From positions 248,001 to 312,000 of the forward strand of contig NW_002476169.1 in assembly GCF_000189635.1 (NCBI RefSeq): DNA of 64,000 nt, in the 5' to 3' direction. Position numbers and translations under genes: made by a program. Positions 52,362 to 64,000 of the stretch are shown here, piece after piece (position 1 is the first letter of the stretch; the number at the start of each line of letters is the position of its first letter). The notes under the pieces are model-generated. The model had not been told where the DNA came from. It was given only the letters and a program-made list of their open reading frames with translations, and did not search any database. This DNA comes from Tetrahymena thermophila SB210 (taxonomy: Eukaryota > Ciliophora > Oligohymenophorea > Hymenostomatida > Tetrahymenidae).

Positions 52362-53288
52362 TCAAATATTAAAATATTTTATTAAATTGTAATGAAGCCA
52401 GGTAAAAAAAAATAATCCTAGGCAATAATAGCACTTGCTTACTAACTTGATAAAATTAAAGCCAAAAAACAAAAAAAAATAACTATCGATATAAAATTCA
52501 AGTAGTGTTTCCTAAATAAACTTCATTTATTTAATTAAAGTCTTTTAAAATTAACATACTTTTTGTGGTATATCAGTTATTGAGGATGAATGCTTACTAT
52601 TCTATTTGCTGACTGCTGTATTCTTTTCATTAGCTGTACTACCATTAGTCTACTCTTTGGTAGAGGAGCTTATACCCTATTAGCTATTGATTGCTTTTTA
52701 TTACTTAGCTACTTAGTTTTTTTCATAATCTTTCTCATATGTATCAGAATTTTATTCTCTATCGTTATCTTAGCTAATCACTTTTCCTTCTTTTATATAA
52801 AATAAGAGTTCATATTCTAATTTATCTTTAAACTATAAACGTTGTATTATTTCTAATATAATAGACTAAATTAAATAGATTCATAATTTGATGAGTTTGG
52901 TGGGATTGCTGCAATTTAAAAATAATTCAAGCAAAAGAAATCTTATTTCGTATTTATCTAAAAAATAATTAGCATCAAAATAAGGTATATACCTCTCTTT
53001 AAATTCAACAATTAATCATCTATTCATATATTTTAGGAAATATTATGCTTATTTTTGATTGCTATGAGAATAATTTAGATAAATATGAAAAATCAGCAGA
53101 AGAGGAATTAATGAGTAGTAAATATCTATGTTAAAGTAATTCAAATATTACGCCTACCATGAATTTTGTCTTCAATATTTTTTTCATGTTCTTAGTCTTG
53201 CGATTGGCAGCAACCCATCTATCTATCTATGTTCTCTTTATTTAGTTATTTAATATATATGAAAATCTTGATTTATTCTATATATGCT
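52362..53288. other. ambiguous locus with overlapping ORFs on both strands
   Basis: On the minus strand a hydrophilic frame from about 52880 to 52563 reads IQRLQFKDKLEYELLFYI, then a Ser/Asn/Gln/Lys-rich tail typical of ciliate low-complexity coding sequence; it could continue to TGA at 52362. On the plus strand, a hydrophobic frame from ATG 52588 continues through FDEFGGIAAIQKQFKQKKSY to about 52984. After a possible intron, another plus frame (about 53038-53288) reads NNLDKYEKSAEEELMSSKYL and ends at TGA. Only one strand is likely to be real over 52560-52880. The phases of the plus exons do not join cleanly. I lean to a minus-strand gene on the left and leave the strand open. Confidence 0.3.
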
Positions 53289-54205
53289 GATTATTGATTT
53301 TTTCTTGAAAATTGTGTAGTATTCTAAAATAAGTCTTTCTATTTGTTTGTTGAGTTAATTATTAATTATTGCTTGCTGTTTAAGGCACCTATTTAATTAA
53401 TTATTTATTTATTAATCTTATTTTTTTGTTTCTTTTCTATTTTTATTTATCGGTAATTAATCCTTATTACTGTTTTAAAAGAATCTCTGGTTTTTTTTAA
53501 TTCTTATTCTCTTTATCTTATATAAATTTTCTTTATTTTTGAGGTCTTCTTTTATTTTATTTAATAGTAATTATTTTTATTTAATAAAAATTTGCTCTTC
53601 TTTATTTTAATATTATATTTATAGTTACCTATCTACTTATCTCAGCCATTATTTTTTTAATAAACTGATCACATTTTACTTAAGTTCTAGTAGTTATTTA
53701 ACTAGATTTTATTTAAAATAAATAGTAGATACTAAAGTACATATAATTTAAAGAAAGATTATTGATTTATCTCAACACCATCTTATCATCAAATACAATA
53801 TATTTTTATTTAATACTAAACCTTATAAATTAAACAAGTAGCATATTTTTAAAAATCTAATTTATTGTAAGTTATAATTTATATGCCCTACTCCTATTAA
53901 AAATTAAAAAATGATATTCAATATTATTAAAACTTTAAAATAAATATAAAAATTTATTAGGAAAATTATTTCATGAAACATTACAGTTTATATTTATAAA
54001 TAATCTCAGGAATTTATAAAAAGTTTTAAAGTTTAAATTTACTAATTATAGTTTTATTTATTCATTAAAACTTACTGATTAAAATAAAAACATTCAATAT
54101 TGTATTTTATTTACAATTAACTAGTATAATTACTCAAAAATAAAATTTCAAAGTAATTTTCTAAAATTCGCTTAAAAACAAGTTAAAATTTAAATTTTTC
54201 TTAAT
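53289..54205. other. intergenic region
   Basis: About 900 bp of T-rich then A-rich DNA without a recognised gene, left of the 3' end of the minus-strand VPS25 gene. Confidence 0.6.
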
Positions 54206-55170
54206 TCATTAAAACTTAGCACTATATCCTGATGTACTGTCTCCAAATATCTTTAAATTATTTAAAATAAAATGTTTTTTTAATAAAATATAGAGTCACT
54301 TACAATGCATTTCTTATTTTCTTACAGTACTTCCAAGGCATAGAGTATTTAATTATCTGGTAAATCATAGAATTCTATTGAATTAAAATATAAATAATTT
54401 AAATTATTTTAAATAAAATAATATACTCTCATTTGTGCTTGTTTGATTGCCTCTTACAATAAATTCTAAAGTATTAATTTCACCAATCTAATAGTTTTTC
54501 TTTGCCTTTTTTATTTATTATAAAGTAAATTTCTTTCATTTTCAACAGGAATGTTTGTTTAATTTAAAATCAATTCAAGATATGTAAATATACTAAAGTT
54601 TTTCACTCTTAAAATAATTAAAAATCATTCTAAATTTAGATATTGTTATAATGGAGCATTTATTTACCCATTTATATATTTCGTCAGCTATTTCATTAGC
54701 AGAGTATTTCTGAACTTAGAATCCATCGTAGTTTTCATTTTCCCACAAAATACTTCCTTACTAAGCTAGTGTATACAAAATAAGCTTAATTTCTTCTCTG
54801 TTCAATCTTTCTATTGATAAAAAATAACATTAAGATTTTAATTAGCTTGAAAATGATATTTTTACTTGGAATTCCTAAATTTTATAAGCAGAAAAAAGGA
54901 TAGCTTTCTGAGCTTAGTTCTGTCAAAGAAGAATTATTAATATTTTTTTATTTGAAGTAAGCATGAGTAATATCAGCCCAACTTGCTAATTATTTTTATC
55001 TAGTTTCAGCATGATCTTATATCCTTCACGTTAAATTTAAATTATTGCTTTATAAATAAGGTGTAAAATACTTTTTACGTATAAAATGCTGGGTGCTATA
55101 ATAATTTTGAGTAATAATCTTGCTTTTCTTCCTAAAAATCTTAAATAACACTCTAAAATCTTTGGGCCAT
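54206..55170 (-). CDS. VPS25: ESCRT-II subunit VPS25, 204 aa
   Basis: Six exons (55170-55079, 55023-54866, 54810-54668, 54532-54427, 54374-54304, 54250-54206) join in frame to 615 nt. The protein shows the family's N-terminal core HPAFYTIQDHAETRQKQLAS, where known VPS25 has a PPFFTLQP..TRQKQL motif. The first winged helix follows with LNREEIKLILYTLAQQGSIL, then WENENYDGFQVQKYSANEIA-DEIYKW. The second winged helix ends FYDLPDNQILYALEVLQEN, then IIFGDSTSGYSAKFQ. The length is slightly above the roughly 175-aa animal form. VPS25 makes two copies of the Y-shaped ESCRT-II complex with VPS22 and VPS36 and contacts ESCRT-III during sorting of ubiquitinated cargo into multivesicular endosomes. The 135-nt intron (54667-54533) sits between the two winged helices. 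Confidence 0.9.
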
Positions 55171-55982
55171 TTCCTTTAATCCTATAAAATTTACTACTGA
55201 TTTTTTATTTCTTATATAATTGAAATCTTAATTTCCTAATATTTTATATATTTATATATCAGTATTGCAATTTGTAAAAGATAGACAAATTTTGATGATC
55301 AATTAATGAGTAGAAAAAGAGTGAATAAAATAATTGCATGTATTATTAAGAATATCTAAATATGGATTGATAAGTATATTTTTTACATTATTAAATAAAT
55401 ATAAAAACAAATAAATTAATTTTAAAAAAATATTTTTGATAAAATTACATTAGCATTTTTGTTTTTATGATAAAATTAGATAAATTTAATAAAATGTTAT
55501 TTTAAACAAAATAAAGTTATTTTAAAAATAGAATAAATTTTTTGAAATAAATTATAAAAAACTTATTAAAACAATTTTTTATAAAATATTTTTGTTTTAA
55601 TTATTGAAGGAAGCAAACAAAAATGGAAACAAAAGTGAGATGCGCCATAAAAAGTAAAACTAGGTAGATTAGAAAATAATTATGATAGTTTTGAAAGCAT
55701 TTAATAAATTAAAAGGAGAAATAGAAGATTTTATTCTACTTATTGCTCAACGTACATAAAATGAATCAAACTTATAGTTTTCATCTGTTTTTATTTTTGA
55801 ATATATTGAAAACTTCTTACTAATTATTATATTGTGTTTCTTTTACCAAATAAAGGATATATATCAAATAAAGCAAATTTTTTATAATAAACAATATATT
55901 GATTGATCTGTCTCAGGTCAAATTTAGGAGAAATATTAAATTAAAACAAATATAATACATTAAATATTAAAAACTAAAAGGA
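55171..55982. other. divergent intergenic/promoter region
   Basis: About 810 bp between the divergent starts of VPS25 (-) and BOP1 (+). It is AT-rich. No coding frame or RNA gene was recognised. Confidence 0.6.
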
Positions 55983-58808
55983 ATGTCTTCAAAGTAGAAT
56001 TTAAAGAGACCCCATAAGGTTTTAGATGAATTAGAGCAAAAAAAGGACAGGCTTCTGATGTCTAACAAAAATTAGGATGAAGAAGATGAGAATGTCGATG
56101 AAGTTGAAGATTAAAACAATAACCATTTAAAGGATGAATCTGAATCCGATGATACAGATGATGAAGAAGTAATTTTGATATCTAATTATAAATTTTAAAA
56201 ACAAAAGATCCATTTTTTCAAAAATGTCTTGAAATATGAGCATAATTTAAGATATTCATATATTTTTTGATAGCTGATAAAAAAATTAGAGTTATTACTA
56301 ACTTAGTTTTCTCAATTTAAACTTTTTTTGTAACATAACAGATATTGGCAAAAATAGGTAGAGTTCCCTGGAAATGGTATGAAAACTATAAACACATGGG
56401 TTATGATGCTGATATGAAGAAAGTTACCAAAAGAATTTAAGGTAATATAAAAATTTCATGCATTAAAATTTTTTTCCTTCACTTTAATAGCTTTTATTCT
56501 TTACAATTAAATACATCCTCAAAAGGAAAGGGATACTGAATTCAGCATTCATAATTTATAAAAAAGGCATAAAAGCCTAGAAAATATATTTTAAATCTCT
56601 AATAGCTTATGTTTAAAAATAAAAAATTCTTAAATTAACTTAAATAGATGATAAAATTGATGAATTCATTAAGAAAGCTGAAGATCCTAACTGGTGGCGT
56701 ACTATTCAAGATGAATTGAATTAGCGTGAAATCGTTTTGACTGATGAATAGTTAAAGTTACTTGAAAGAATTAGAAAAGGAAAGTTTGCATCAAAAGCCA
56801 TTGCAAGCAATGATGTAATTTATCTGCTTATTACTAAAATAAATAAACTCAATATGTGTTTATTTCTTTGATACATTTAACTTTAATGTTTTTACATTAA
56901 ATATTTAGTATACTGTTGAATATGAGTATGATGGAACCATGCCTCTTAGCAGTGCTCCCATACCAAAGAGAAGATTTATGCCCTCTAAAAATGAAAGAAT
57001 AAAAGTTAATAAACTCGTTTAAGCAATTTAGCTTGGTCGTATTGATCCTAAGAAATATTTAGAAGATTAAGAAAAAGAAGAAGAATAAGAAGAAATGCTT
57101 TTCGATATTTGGGAAGGAACAAAAGATTAAGATGAAATTTAGAAAAAGCTTCCCCCTGCTATTTCAGCTCCTAAGGTTAAACCTCCAGGTCATAATGAAT
57201 CTTATAATCCTCCTAGTGAATACTTGATGTCAGAAGTAACCAATAAAATTAAAATAAAGATTTACATTTATTAATTAAATAAATATTTTAAAAACAGAAA
57301 GAGAAGAAGGAGTGGCAAAATGCACATCCTGAAGATAGAGAAATCCCTTTCATACCTAAAAAATATGACTGTTTACGTCATGTTGAATTCTATCAAGGTT
57401 TAATTACAGAAAGATTTGAAAGACAGCTTGATTTATATTTATGTCCTCGTATTCGTAAGAAAAAACTTGACATTGATCCTGAAACTTTAGTTCCCTCCAT
57501 TCCCAAGCCATAAGAGCTTAGACCATATCCAACTAGTCTTAATATTCAATACAAAGCCCACAAAGGAAGAGTTAGAGGTATTTCAGTTCTTTACGATGGT
57601 TAATTTATGGCTTCTTGTGATGAAAAGGGAGAGGTAACTCTATTTTTTTTGAAATAAATAAAATTTACTAAACTTATTGATTAAAAATCTAGGTTATTGT
57701 TTGGGAAGTTAATACTGCTAGAATAGTTTGGAGATAAGCATACAGAAGTATTTGCTACAGTGTTTAATTCTAACCATAAAAGGGTTTGTTAGTTGTAGCT
57801 AACGAAGATAAGATTTACATTTATAACATAAAAAAGATTCTCCCTAGCAATATTTATAAGCAAAACGAAGAAACTTTGGAAGAGTCAAAGAAGAGTCACG
57901 AAGTTGAATATAACGCATAACTCAAATGGGTATTTACTGACCCTGAAAGTGAAGAATATAAAACAGGATTACGTGTTTCAATCAAATTCAGCAATGATGT
58001 TAAATAAATATCTTTCCATTAAAATGGTGATTATTTCTCAACTCTCTCTCCAAGAGCCGAGAAGAGAAACGAATAAATCTTTATTCATTCTATTTCTAAG
58101 GGTAATTCATCAAAGCCATTCTCAAAGAGTAAGGGTGATGTTGAAAAAGTAGCTTTCCATCCCAACAAACCAATCATATTTATCCTAACTAAAAAGCACG
58201 TCTATGTCTATAACTTACAAAAACAAGTAAAAATACTAAATTAAATTTCATCTTAATTAAAACATTAAATAAAAATAGAATAAAATTTTAATTTTAATTA
58301 AAAATATCCTCATTAAATATTTCTTTTAATATCAATAGGCTACTCTTAAAAAGCTTCTTACAGGTTGCTAATGGGCTTCAAGTATAGATATTCACCCTTA
58401 TGGTGACAATCTCATAGTTGGTTCTTTTGATAAAAAAGTACTTTGGTTTGATTTAGATTTAGGTAACACACCTTACAAAAACATGAAATATCACGAGAAA
58501 GGAATTAGACAAGTTTGCTTCTCTAGAAAATATCCTTTAATGGCTTCTTCTTCAGATGATGGTAAACTTATTAATTAATATGTTTGTTTTTAAAATATTA
58601 AATTTCAAATTATTAAATAGGCAGTATTAATATTTTCCATGCTAAGGTATTCAAAGATTCCTTTGAAAATGCTCTTATCCTCCCTGTAAAAGTACTTAAA
58701 GGTCATACTGTTCATAATAGTTTAGGTGTTTTAGATATAGTATTCCATCCTACATAGCCTTGGATCTTCTCTGCAGGTTCTGATCATAGAATTTTCCTTT
58801 GGACATGA
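55983..58808 (+). CDS. BOP1: BOP1/Erb1 ribosome-biogenesis WD40 protein, 686 aa
   Basis: Eight exons (55983-56168, 56342-56441, 56648-56814, 56909-57235, 57298-57633, 57693-58226, 58339-58561, 58621-58808) sum to 2,061 nt. After an acidic N-terminus the BOP1-specific domain appears: [73 protein letters not shown], and [14 protein letters not shown] seven-bladed WD40 propeller fills the C-terminal half, with blades visible at GHT-type starts and [42 protein letters not shown] and [13 protein letters not shown]. With Pes1/Nop7 and WDR12/Ytm1 it forms the PeBoW complex that processes 27S/32S pre-rRNA for the large ribosomal subunit in the nucleolus. The short plus-strand ORF at 57904-58152 is an out-of-frame shadow. 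Confidence 0.94.
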
Positions 58809-59553
58809 GTTAGCTAGCTAACTAGTTAATTTTTACATTCTATTTCAAGTAAAATAATAAGCATAAAAAGAGAAATAAATTCGATATATTTACAAAATTT
58901 TGCAAACACTTAATAAAATTAAATGTAATTTAAAATTTAATAATTAATTAGTTTTCTAAAAGATGTGTATTTTATATGTGTTGCCAAAATATTCTTAAAT
59001 ATATCTTTCTCTCCTTTTCAATCAATAAAAGCATCTTATTCTAAAAACTACAAAAATTTTTATTTTTGCAACTTTAAATACATACATCCTTCTATCTAAA
59101 AAGTTTGTTTAAATATATAATTACTTAAAACACAATATAAATTAACCTGAATTTATTTATTTAAGAAATAAAAGACAAAGATTACATAATCTTAGTTAAT
59201 TTTTTTAACAGTAAAGATTTGAATTTATCCTTTGCATACAAATTATACACGTATTAAAAAAATACAATGGAGAGAGAAAAATAATTGCATTTTGAAAGAT
59301 ATTTAAAACTAACTTTCATAAAGAAAATGATACAAAATAAATAATCATTTTTATAAGAGAAAACATGAATGAATGCAATTAAATTTTTGTTCAAAACTAA
59401 AATGTTTTTATTATTTATTTTAAATTTGTGTAAAAGTTAATTTTTCTTTCATTCTTTTAACAGTTTACTTTAGAAAACAATACATTAACATGAATTACTA
59501 AAAAAGTGATACATTTATTTAGGTAATATGAATATTCATTTATGCATTTATTT
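58809..59553. other. convergent intergenic spacer
   Basis: About 745 bp between the convergent stops of BOP1 and the FKBP gene. It is AT-rich. It must contain both transcript 3' ends, and no further gene was recognised. Confidence 0.6.
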
Positions 59554-59976
59554 TCATAAATCGGAAACTTTGTGAGTACCAAATCCAAGCATTTCGATTT
59601 CGAACTTTAAGTCAGAATTAGGAGGAATGACTGAACCAGCTCCGTTCTTACCGTAGGCAGTTTCAGAGGGGCAAGTGACAATAACGTGATCACCCAAAGT
59701 AAGTCTTGCAACGACTTCATCCCAACATTTAATAACTCTTCCTCTTCCAACTTGGAATTAGAAAGGTTAGTTTCTGTCCTTGGAACTATCGAACTTCTTA
59801 CCATCTAAGAAAGTACCTGTGTAATGAACTGTGACAGTTTCGCCTTAAGAAGGATAAGATTCATAAGTACCTGATTTAAGTACTTCAACTTTATACTTTG
59901 CTAAAACATCATCCTACTTTAAGCACATAGTCAAGGAAAGACCAAGCAAGACAACTAAGAAAACTTTCATATTCAT
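59554..59976 (-). CDS. secretory-pathway FKBP-type peptidyl-prolyl isomerase, 140 aa
   Basis: One uninterrupted frame from ATG (59976; a second ATG follows at 59970) to TGA (59554). A signal peptide is evident (MNMKVFLVVLLGLSLTMC). One FKBP domain follows with the active-site residues visible: Tyr in VHYTG, Phe-Asp in KKFDSS, Phe in FQFQVG, Val-Ile and Trp in RVIKCWDE, Tyr in ETAYG, Ile in SVIPPN and Phe in LKFEIEML. It should catalyse cis-trans proline isomerisation and bind FK506-type drugs. There is no ER-retention tail (it ends HKVSDL), so secretion or lumenal residence is open. Codons are C-ending and GC-rich compared with neighbours, a sign of high expression. Cys replaces the usual Gly before the Trp. 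Confidence 0.93.
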
Positions 59977-62699
59977 TTTGGATTCTTTGCTTATTTTATA
60001 ATTATTTTTATCAATAGTAATTTATTAAAAATTTATTAATTTTTTTCCTGATATCTTCGCTAATTCTTTTTTGAAATAAAGATTAGATAGATATCAAAAT
60101 TCATTAATTTTTAAAAATTTAACACAAAATAAAAAGTTGTTAGATGGAATAATCTGCATAAAATATGTTATAAATTTAGTTTGCTTTCCATTTAAAAATA
60201 AATTGTATTTATTTATAACAAAAATTATTCAATTATTTTTAATATTATTTTAATTTAAAAAATTTTTTTAATTATTTTAAAAAATCTATTTCAAATTTGT
60301 AATTAATTATGATAATGATTTATTTATTTTAAGTTAAAATTCATCAATAATTTATTTTATTTAATTTTTCTCTTTTAATTTTTAATAACAAATACAACTA
60401 TCATACTTAAATATTTTTTAATTATATTTTAAAAAAAATATTTTTATGAATAAGAATAATTGTTTTGAATTAATATTATTTACTTCCTTATTCATCTCTT
60501 TTCTTAAAAACCTAAAATTAATTTAAAAAAGAATAGTAGGTTTTAGTTAATTTAAAAATGAGTCAATCAAATTTATTCTACTTTTAATATTATAATAAAA
60601 AATACATTTAAGCTATAATTTTTATATAGAAGGTGCCAATTAGATGAGATTATTGGTTAAGGTAAAAAAAACATATTATTTTTATATAGAATAGAATATC
60701 ATATAGGAAGCTAAGATAGATTCAAATTTAATACATAATTGGGTTACATTGTAATTAATTAGCTAATTTATTAAAGCATATAGAATTTCTTATTCATGAA
60801 TGTGGTAAGTTAAATTTTACTAGAAATAGAATCTTTACCTCAATATTACATTTATTAATATAGAAGAAAAGTAAAAAATACAAATATAATATCTAATAAA
60901 ATATTTATTTATTGGTATTTTTAACTTTAAGTTTTTTTTTTTTGAAATTTAAAAATATAGTTAGAAATATCTGTCCATACATTTATTGATTTTATTTTTT
61001 TAATATTTAAAATTTATCAGAAAATAGCTTGAAAGTCGTTAATTATTATAGCTTATTGTGCTAATAAATTTTAAGGAAAAAAATAAACATAAAACTCTTC
61101 TACAAAGAAAACGCATGACTACATTTTAAAAATAGTAAGCTAGAAATTTAAAAAATACACTTATATGAATGTTAATATTGCTTAGGATTAAACCATTTTA
61201 TTTGGAATAACTGAATAATATTAAGATAAGCAAAAATTATACAAAAGAGATAAATATTTTTTAAATAATTGGTATTTTATAAAATATATTATTCATTTTA
61301 TCTTTCTTTTCTTTTCTGAACTAAATCAAATTAGGTTTTAGTTGTAATTTATTTTTCAAGTAAAGGAATATAATTTAAAAAATCATTCAATATAGCTAAC
61401 TAGCTTAATTATTTATTATTTTAAAGGGTCATTTTCAAGCTATTAAGATTATTTGAAAGTATTTACTAGAATTTATGTATTTACATAATTGTAATTAAAA
61501 AAATATTTTATGAATTTTTACTATAATTTTTATTTACACTTTTAAAATTTTATCTAAGGCTTTATTTAAAAACTCTCATAAGTAACAATAGAAAAATGTA
61601 TGAAAAATAAGCAAATGAATTTTAGGGAACTTAATATTTCGTTAAATTAAATTAAATCGATTTCATGTTCGTTCATAAATAATTATAAATGTATGAAAAC
61701 TCTAATTTTTTTCTATATTCAAGCTTGTTTTCTTTCAATTAATAAAAAAGAGTGAATCTTAACTTTCTGTTTACAAATATTTTAATGAAATCTTATAAGA
61801 AACAAATTCAAAAGTATCTCAGTGCTTACCTCATCAATAATTTTTAAATTACTGAAATTTAATTTAAGTAGAAAATTTTTCTTTAAATCTTCAAGATCTT
61901 ATTACTTCTTAAGCTTCTAATAAATTTGAGTTGTGAATTTTAAACGAATTCCATACATACATCAAAATATTTATTAATTATTATTTTAGCTTATTTTATC
62001 ATTTTTTTGAAATTTTTTTTTAATTTGATCTCAATATTCTTACTGATTGATTTTGAAAATAGCTTCCAAAAAGATTAAATCAAGCAAATATATTTTCATA
62101 ATGATATATAACATCGATAAACAATATATCAATGAAAAGAAAAGAGAAGTTAATAATTATCAATTTATTCAAAATATAAAAGTACTCGTAGAGATGTTTG
62201 ATAGATGAAATGTGTTTTTTAGATATTTAATTTAAGATTTTATCACAGAGTAATAAAAAATTCATGAAAGAAGTTTAAGTGATGGTTTTTAAATTTACTA
62301 TTTTGGTTTTTTATTATGATTTCTTTATATTTTTAATCAAAATTTTGTAATTAGTGACTGATTACTGAAAGATACATTTTTTTTTTCATAATTCAAGTAT
62401 ATTATGTTTAAGTATATCATAGCTATTATAAATTTATTAAAAAATTTTAATAAATGAAATAAAATTCAAGCTGAGTAAATATAAATTCTATTCATAATCT
62501 TTTAAAAATTTAAATTTTTACTACTGAGTCTATGTTAAATAAAAATATTTTAATTTAAGATCATTTAAATTGAAAGTACCTTCATTAATAAAAAACAATT
62601 TAGATTACTTTAATTATTTATGAGATTATATAATATTGAAATTCTGAAAATATCCTAAATATGATTACTCTTCCTTTTAGAATTTAGAAAAACAAACTT
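59977..62699. other. long AT-rich intergenic region
   Basis: About 2.7 kb with extreme A+T and many homopolymer tracts. A weak plus-strand frame near 60560-60660 has no extended coding character. No gene, RNA or repeat family was recognised. Confidence 0.55.
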
Positions 62700-63720
62700 T
62701 AAGGTGGGAGAGAGAAAAAAAGAAATGTGTTAGTTTATGTGAGTGGATATAAATTTATAATTTAATTAAAATTTAAAAAATTAATGGAAATATGAGGCAT
62801 ATTTTTAAAATCATATTTTATTTCATGGTCATTTAAGTTGAATAGAGTAAGTAACTTTAATTGATTTGTGATCTCATAAAATTTAATTTGATCATATTCT
62901 ATTTTTGAGGTGATAAATATTTGTAAATTCTTTAAAGTCTGTAAGAAAGATTGCATGAAATATCAACTGATGTAAAGATATTCATTTAGTAAATTTTAAT
63001 TAATTATTAAGGTAAACACCATTTATTTATTTTAATCTTTCGTAACTAAAAATTCTAGTACCAGAATTAATTATTTTGAAGTTACTTAAGCAATGAAATA
63101 TGTTGCTCTTTACATATTCCTCAATAACAATAGATATCTGTTTACTATGAAAAAGTAAGAATAAACCAAAATATTATTATCAATCAGAAATATCTATATT
63201 ATTTACTAAAATAGTAAAAAGAGTTTACAATAGATAATTACAATCTATTTGAAAGACATAATATATATCTCCAAGAATTTTAGCTAAAATATTTGTTTTT
63301 TTGTTCATTAACAAGACTTTGTAAATTAATTGCATTCGATATAAGCAGCTAAAGTACCACCATTTATGTATGTGTAATTTATTCTTAAGAAAAGTAAATT
63401 GCATTAAAAATATCAATTGCAAGTTTGCTTAAGAAAAAATTTCCTTTAAAAATGTTAATTACTTAATTGAATACTTTTAGCACATGAGGAGTCAAAATTT
63501 TATTCCCAATAACTTTCTGAATATTCTTTTGATTAAATATATTCTTTCATATATAAGATTATGTAAATTAATATTAATTTTATCTAATTTTCGATTCACT
63601 TCTTTGTTTGCTAAAATTTTACTTTTTTAAAGTATTTCACTGATATTATGGTAAGAAATTCAGTTGAATGTTATAAATTCCAGATAGACTTTTCTTCTAT
63701 CAAAGAAAAAAAATAAATTT
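62700..63720 (-). CDS. possible fragmented multi-exon gene (LRR-like), unresolved
   Basis: Several minus-strand stretches look protein-coding in ciliate code but do not join into one model. Near 63660 the translation reads SIWNLQHSTEFLTIISVKYF. Near 63520-63330 it reads NIQKVIGNKILTPHVLKVF, then FFLSKLAIDIFNAIYFSQEQ and VVLQLLISNAINLQSLVNE. At 62956-62762 it reads LQTLKNLQIFITSKIEYDQI, then QLKLLTLFNLND. The Leu/Asn spacing resembles degenerate leucine-rich repeats, with AT-rich gaps between pieces as in the repeat-per-exon gene at 21512-23111. It could be a real gene, a decayed copy, or AT-rich noise. Confidence 0.25.
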
Positions 63721-64000
63721 TAGTTAAAATGTTTTTCAACTGATAAATATTAAAAGAAAATTTCCTTTTTTCTAATATTTTTTTCCAAATATTTTTATAT
63801 CAAGTACAAAAATTTTTTAAGAATAGATAGAATAGTCTAAAATAATAACTTTTGAATTTTTTAATGCAAATATGTATTCTAACCTATAACAAATAATTTG
63901 AAGGGCTAGTTATTTTACTCACATTTCAATATCACTTACTGTAACTGATATCCTTATGATATAAAGAAAACTAATTTAAGATAACTTGAAATTTTTTAGT

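Noticed and set aside
57904..58152. 82-aa plus-strand ORF
   Set aside because: Out of frame within exon 6 of BOP1.
59607..59804. 65-aa minus-strand ORF
   Set aside because: Out-of-frame shadow inside the FKBP gene.

Overview
The window is about 75-80% A+T and encodes proteins that read correctly only if TAA and TAG are glutamine and TGA is the sole stop. With many short AT-rich GT-AG introns (mostly 49-150 nt) and C/G-poor intergenic DNA, this is nuclear DNA of an oligohymenophorean ciliate, most like Tetrahymena (macronuclear-type, since large genes read through intact). Under the standard code almost every gene looks shattered, so the models below were rebuilt by hand: reading on both strands, keeping reading frame across introns, and matching remembered family motifs. 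No alignment or search was run.

Layout, left to right. 933-1307 (-) small two-helix membrane protein; 2305-3478 (+) membrane protein with a J-like segment; 3479-7478 a 4-kb AT desert holding a diverged tandem duplication; 7479-16883 (-) a 21-exon gene for a giant bridge-like lipid-transfer protein of the BLTP2/Hobbit/SABRE/Fmp27 family; 18271-20020 (-) an Asn/Gln-rich protein of unknown function; 21512-23111 (+) and 23541-25802 (+) two leucine-rich-repeat proteins, one split one-repeat-per-exon and one intronless; 26521-29232 (-) a multi-pass membrane protein; 30135-32290 (+) a GSK3/shaggy kinase; 33461-41954 (+) and 42126-49175 (-) a tail-to-tail pair of paralogous giant multi-pass PAS-domain proteins; 49998-52148 (-) a calcium-dependent protein kinase with four EF-hands; 52362-53288 an ambiguous locus with overlapping ORFs on both strands; 54206-55170 (-) ESCRT-II subunit VPS25; 55983-58808 (+) ribosome-biogenesis WD40 protein BOP1/Erb1; 59554-59976 (-) a secretory FKBP prolyl isomerase; 59977-64000 mostly AT-rich noncoding DNA with an unresolved, probably multi-exon gene near the right end.

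The genes do not form a pathway or operon. They are independent eukaryotic units covering membrane lipid transfer, signalling (GSK3, CDPK, PAS membrane proteins), endosomal sorting, ribosome assembly and protein folding. The most unusual structures are the repeat-per-exon LRR gene beside an intronless relative, the inverted pair of PAS membrane genes, two introns of about 840 nt in a gene whose other introns are short, and the duplicated module in the 4-kb desert. No tRNA, rRNA, CRISPR array, transposase or telomere repeat was seen.
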